Shown piece by piece: positions 7,209 to 8,191 of a DNA stretch of 8,191 bases. The notes beneath the pieces are model-generated. The model worked only from the letters and a program-made list of their open reading frames with translations, did not search any database and was not told the DNA's origin. Position 1 is the first letter of the stretch; each line of letters begins with the position of its first letter. The stretch comes from Malikia sp041190985 (GTDB lineage Bacteria > Pseudomonadota > Gammaproteobacteria > Burkholderiales > Burkholderiaceae_C), in contig JBEEPT010000242.1 in assembly GCA_041190985.1 (NCBI GenBank), positions 1 to 8,191 of the forward strand. The letters are read 5' to 3'. The position numbers and the translations under genes were made by a program.

Positions 7209-7216
7209 GGGAGGAG
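7209..7216 (+). promoter_or_regulatory. Strong ribosome binding site deciding the start of the Cas9-like gene
   Basis: GGGAGGAG ends five bases before the ATG at 7222, whereas the in-frame ATG at 7195 has no purine-rich element. The site sets the protein start at MGYRLALDLG, which also agrees with where Cas9 proteins normally begin relative to RuvC-I. Confidence 0.8.
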
Positions 7217-7221
7217 TTTGC

Positions 7222-7992
7222 ATGGGCTATCGGCTGGCACTTGACCTGGGCAGCACCTCGCTAGGCTGGGCCATGATCCGGCTCGATGCGAACGGCAATC
7301 CCTGCGCCGTCATCAAGGCCGACGTGCGCATCTTCGGTGACGGACGCAACCCCAAGGATGGCAGTTCGCTGGCAGTGACCCGGCGTGAAGCCCGTGCCAT
7401 GCGCCGACGACGCGACCGCTTGCTCAGGCGCAAGGCGCGCATGATCCGGTGGCTGGTCGAACATGGCTTCTTTGCAGCCGAACCCGAGCAGCGCAAGGCA
7501 CTGGAAAAACTCGATCCCTACCACTTGCGTGCCGAGGGCTTGGATCGGCCCCTGCAGCCGGGGGAGTTCGCCCGGGCGCTGTTCCACCTCAACCAGCGCC
7601 GCGGCTTCAAGAGCAACCGCAAGACCGACAAGAAAGAAAACGACAGCGGCGCCCTGAAGCAGGCCATCAGGCAACTGCGCCACTCCCTGCTGGAAGAAAA
7701 CAGCCGCACCGTGGGCGAATGGCTGCATCGCCGCCACAGCCAGGGTCAGGGCGTGCGCGCCCGCTATCGCGAGCGCAAGGTGCTGCGTGACGACGGCAAG
7801 GCGCGCGAGCAGCTGGCGCTGAACTATGTGCGCCAGCACGGGCAAATCAAGCGGGCGGACGTGATGGAGCTGTGCCGCCAGGGCGATAACCAGACCAAGG
7901 CCTTGCTCTCCCGGTTGAAGGGCGATGGGCGGTTGATCCAGCATGGCACGCGTCGAGGCAGCTACTACACCATCGGCCCAGATGCCCTATGA
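7222..7992 (+). CDS. Cas9 (type II-C) N-terminal fragment fused to a winged helix-turn-helix domain
   Basis: Predicts 256 residues. Residues 3-20 are a RuvC-I motif (LALDLGSTSLGW, Asp8 present). VRIFGDGRNPKDGSSLAV leads into an Arg-rich bridge helix at about 50-80. DPYHLRAEGLD and ALFHLNQRRGFKSNRKTD match the start of the Cas9 REC lobe of type II-C enzymes closely. Similarity ends near residue 185, after VRARYRER. From about 193 to 250 the sequence is that of a winged helix domain (ALNYVRQHGQIKRADVMELC, TKALLSRLKGDGRLIQ, then a GSYYT wing). This is the kind found at the ends of AlbA/Schlafen-like ATP-binding proteins and RecG-like proteins. A full II-C Cas9 has roughly 1000-1100 residues. Here HNH, RuvC-II/III and the PAM-interacting domain are absent, so DNA cleavage is not expected. 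The frame is intact, with good initiation signals and no abrupt change in base use at the junction. Either a functional fusion or a deletion chimera. Confidence 0.82.
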   Translation: MGYRLALDLGSTSLGWAMIRLDANGNPCAVIKADVRIFGDGRNPKDGSSLAVTRREARAMRRRRDRLLRRKARMIRWLVEHGFFAAEPEQRKALEKLDPYHLRAEGLDRPLQPGEFARALFHLNQRRGFKSNRKTDKKENDSGALKQAIRQLRHSLLEENSRTVGEWLHRRHSQGQGVRARYRERKVLRDDGKAREQLALNYVRQHGQIKRADVMELCRQGDNQTKALLSRLKGDGRLIQHGTRRGSYYTIGPDAL

Positions 7993-8002
7993 CGCAGATG
8001 AT

Positions 8003-8040
8003 TTATGGCGTGTTATGGGGGGTCATGGAAGTTATGGGAG
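8003..8040. repeat. Four TTATGG-type direct repeats at 10, 10 and 9-bp steps
   Basis: TTATGG begins at 8003 and 8013, TCATGG at 8023 and TTATGG at 8032, each followed by three or four G-rich bases. One copy per helical turn would put all copies on one face of the DNA. The array starts 10 bases after the stop of the Cas9-like gene and precedes the transposase gene. It could be a subterminal transposase-binding array, a site for the winged-helix protein, or a chance low-complexity run. Confidence 0.5.
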
Positions 8041-8137
8041 TGCGAAATAGATGAGGTGCACCCTACAGCCCATTTCATGACACACATCTTTTCGAACCGC
8101 GCTGCGGTACAGTTCCTGTTTTGACGAAATTGGGTTG

Positions 8138-8191
8138 ATGACGGGCATGACGTGGGCAGAGCAGGAGCTGGGGGAGGCATCGCTGGGCGAT
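8138..8191 (+). CDS. IS4-family (Tn5-like) transposase, N-terminal start only
   Basis: Only 18 codons are in the window: MTGMTWAEQELGEASLGD. The pattern WAExELGxAxLGD, normally continuing with DARRxxRL, opens the N-terminal DNA-binding domain of Tn5-like IS4-family transposases, where it contacts the element ends. The DDE catalytic core would lie beyond the window. The start may be 8138 or the in-frame ATG at 8147, which would give MTWAEQELG; no strong Shine-Dalgarno decides. The call rests on a short but characteristic motif. Confidence 0.66.
   Translation, partial: MTGMTWAEQELGEASLGD

Larger units (their letters stand above)
7993..8191 (+). mobile_element. Left part of an IS4/Tn5-like insertion sequence (left boundary not determined)
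   Basis: The transposase gene starting at 8138 runs to the right out of the window, so the left end of an IS should lie in the non-coding 7993-8137 stretch. I cannot place the terminal inverted repeat because the right end is not available. An 8-bp palindrome GGTGCACC (8055-8062) and the TTATGG array are the only structures seen. No other gene fits here. Confidence 0.4.

Noticed and set aside
7195..7221. Upstream ATG at 7195 as start of the Cas9-like protein
   Set aside because: It lacks a ribosome binding site, and the extra residues would contain the strong GGGAGGAG site that serves the ATG at 7222.
6977..7240. An 87-codon minus-strand frame between smc and the Cas9-like gene
   Set aside because: It reads straight through the intrinsic terminator and has no recognisable domain or start signal; a small RNA explains the terminator better.
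2483..7264. A 1593-codon open frame on the plus strand across zipA and smc
   Set aside because: It lies antisense to two clearly real genes. High-GC codon use removes stop codons from this antisense frame, and its translation is a low-complexity Leu/Gln/Arg/Ala/Val/Gly run with no domain.
7261..7944. A 227-codon minus-strand frame antisense to the Cas9-like gene
   Set aside because: The plus frame carries recognisable RuvC-I, bridge helix and winged-helix motifs; the antisense frame is a shadow.

Overview
The window is high-GC chromosomal DNA. Its gene content points to a betaproteobacterium of the order Burkholderiales: a class I PHA synthase, an SMC protein with a Burkholderiales-type N-terminus, a ZipA-like gene directly behind smc, and a zinc-ribbon NUDIX protein. 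This assignment rests on recognising protein families, not on a search.

Positions 1-1667 hold the 5' part of phaC (minus strand), a small predicted two-helix membrane protein gene (plus strand) whose 3' end overlaps the end of pgeF, and pgeF (minus strand). A perfect 10-bp hairpin lies inside the small gene. Positions 1762-2325 carry a NUDIX hydrolase on the plus strand, divergent from pgeF and overlapping tail-to-tail by 8 bp with the next gene. Positions 2318-6949 form a minus-strand operon, smc followed after 3 bp by a ZipA-like gene. This is chromosome organisation and cell division housekeeping. The ligA gene that often follows zipA in related genomes is not here.

From about 7000 to the right end the character changes to accessory DNA. 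An AT-richer intergenic stretch holds a strong minus-strand intrinsic terminator (7075-7106), a candidate small RNA ending at it, and a 6-10-6 inverted repeat (7145-7166). It leads into a 256-residue plus-strand gene (7222-7992). The first ~185 residues of its product look like the N-terminus of a type II-C Cas9 (RuvC-I motif with its aspartate, arginine-rich bridge helix, start of the REC lobe). The last ~60 residues look like a winged helix-turn-helix DNA-binding domain. HNH, RuvC-II, RuvC-III and the PAM-interacting domain are absent, and no cas1, cas2 or CRISPR array is visible. Behind it lie four TTATGG-type repeats at 10, 10 and 9-bp steps and the first codons of an IS4/Tn5-like transposase that runs off the window.

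The Cas9-N/winged-helix fusion is the main point of interest. It has a strong ribosome binding site and an intact frame, and sits beside a possible RNA partner and a possible operator, so an RNA-binding regulator derived from Cas9 can be imagined. The sober alternative is a decayed type II-C locus in which a deletion, perhaps linked to the neighbouring IS element, fused the 5' end of cas9 in frame to the 3' end of an unrelated gene. The sequence alone does not decide between them.
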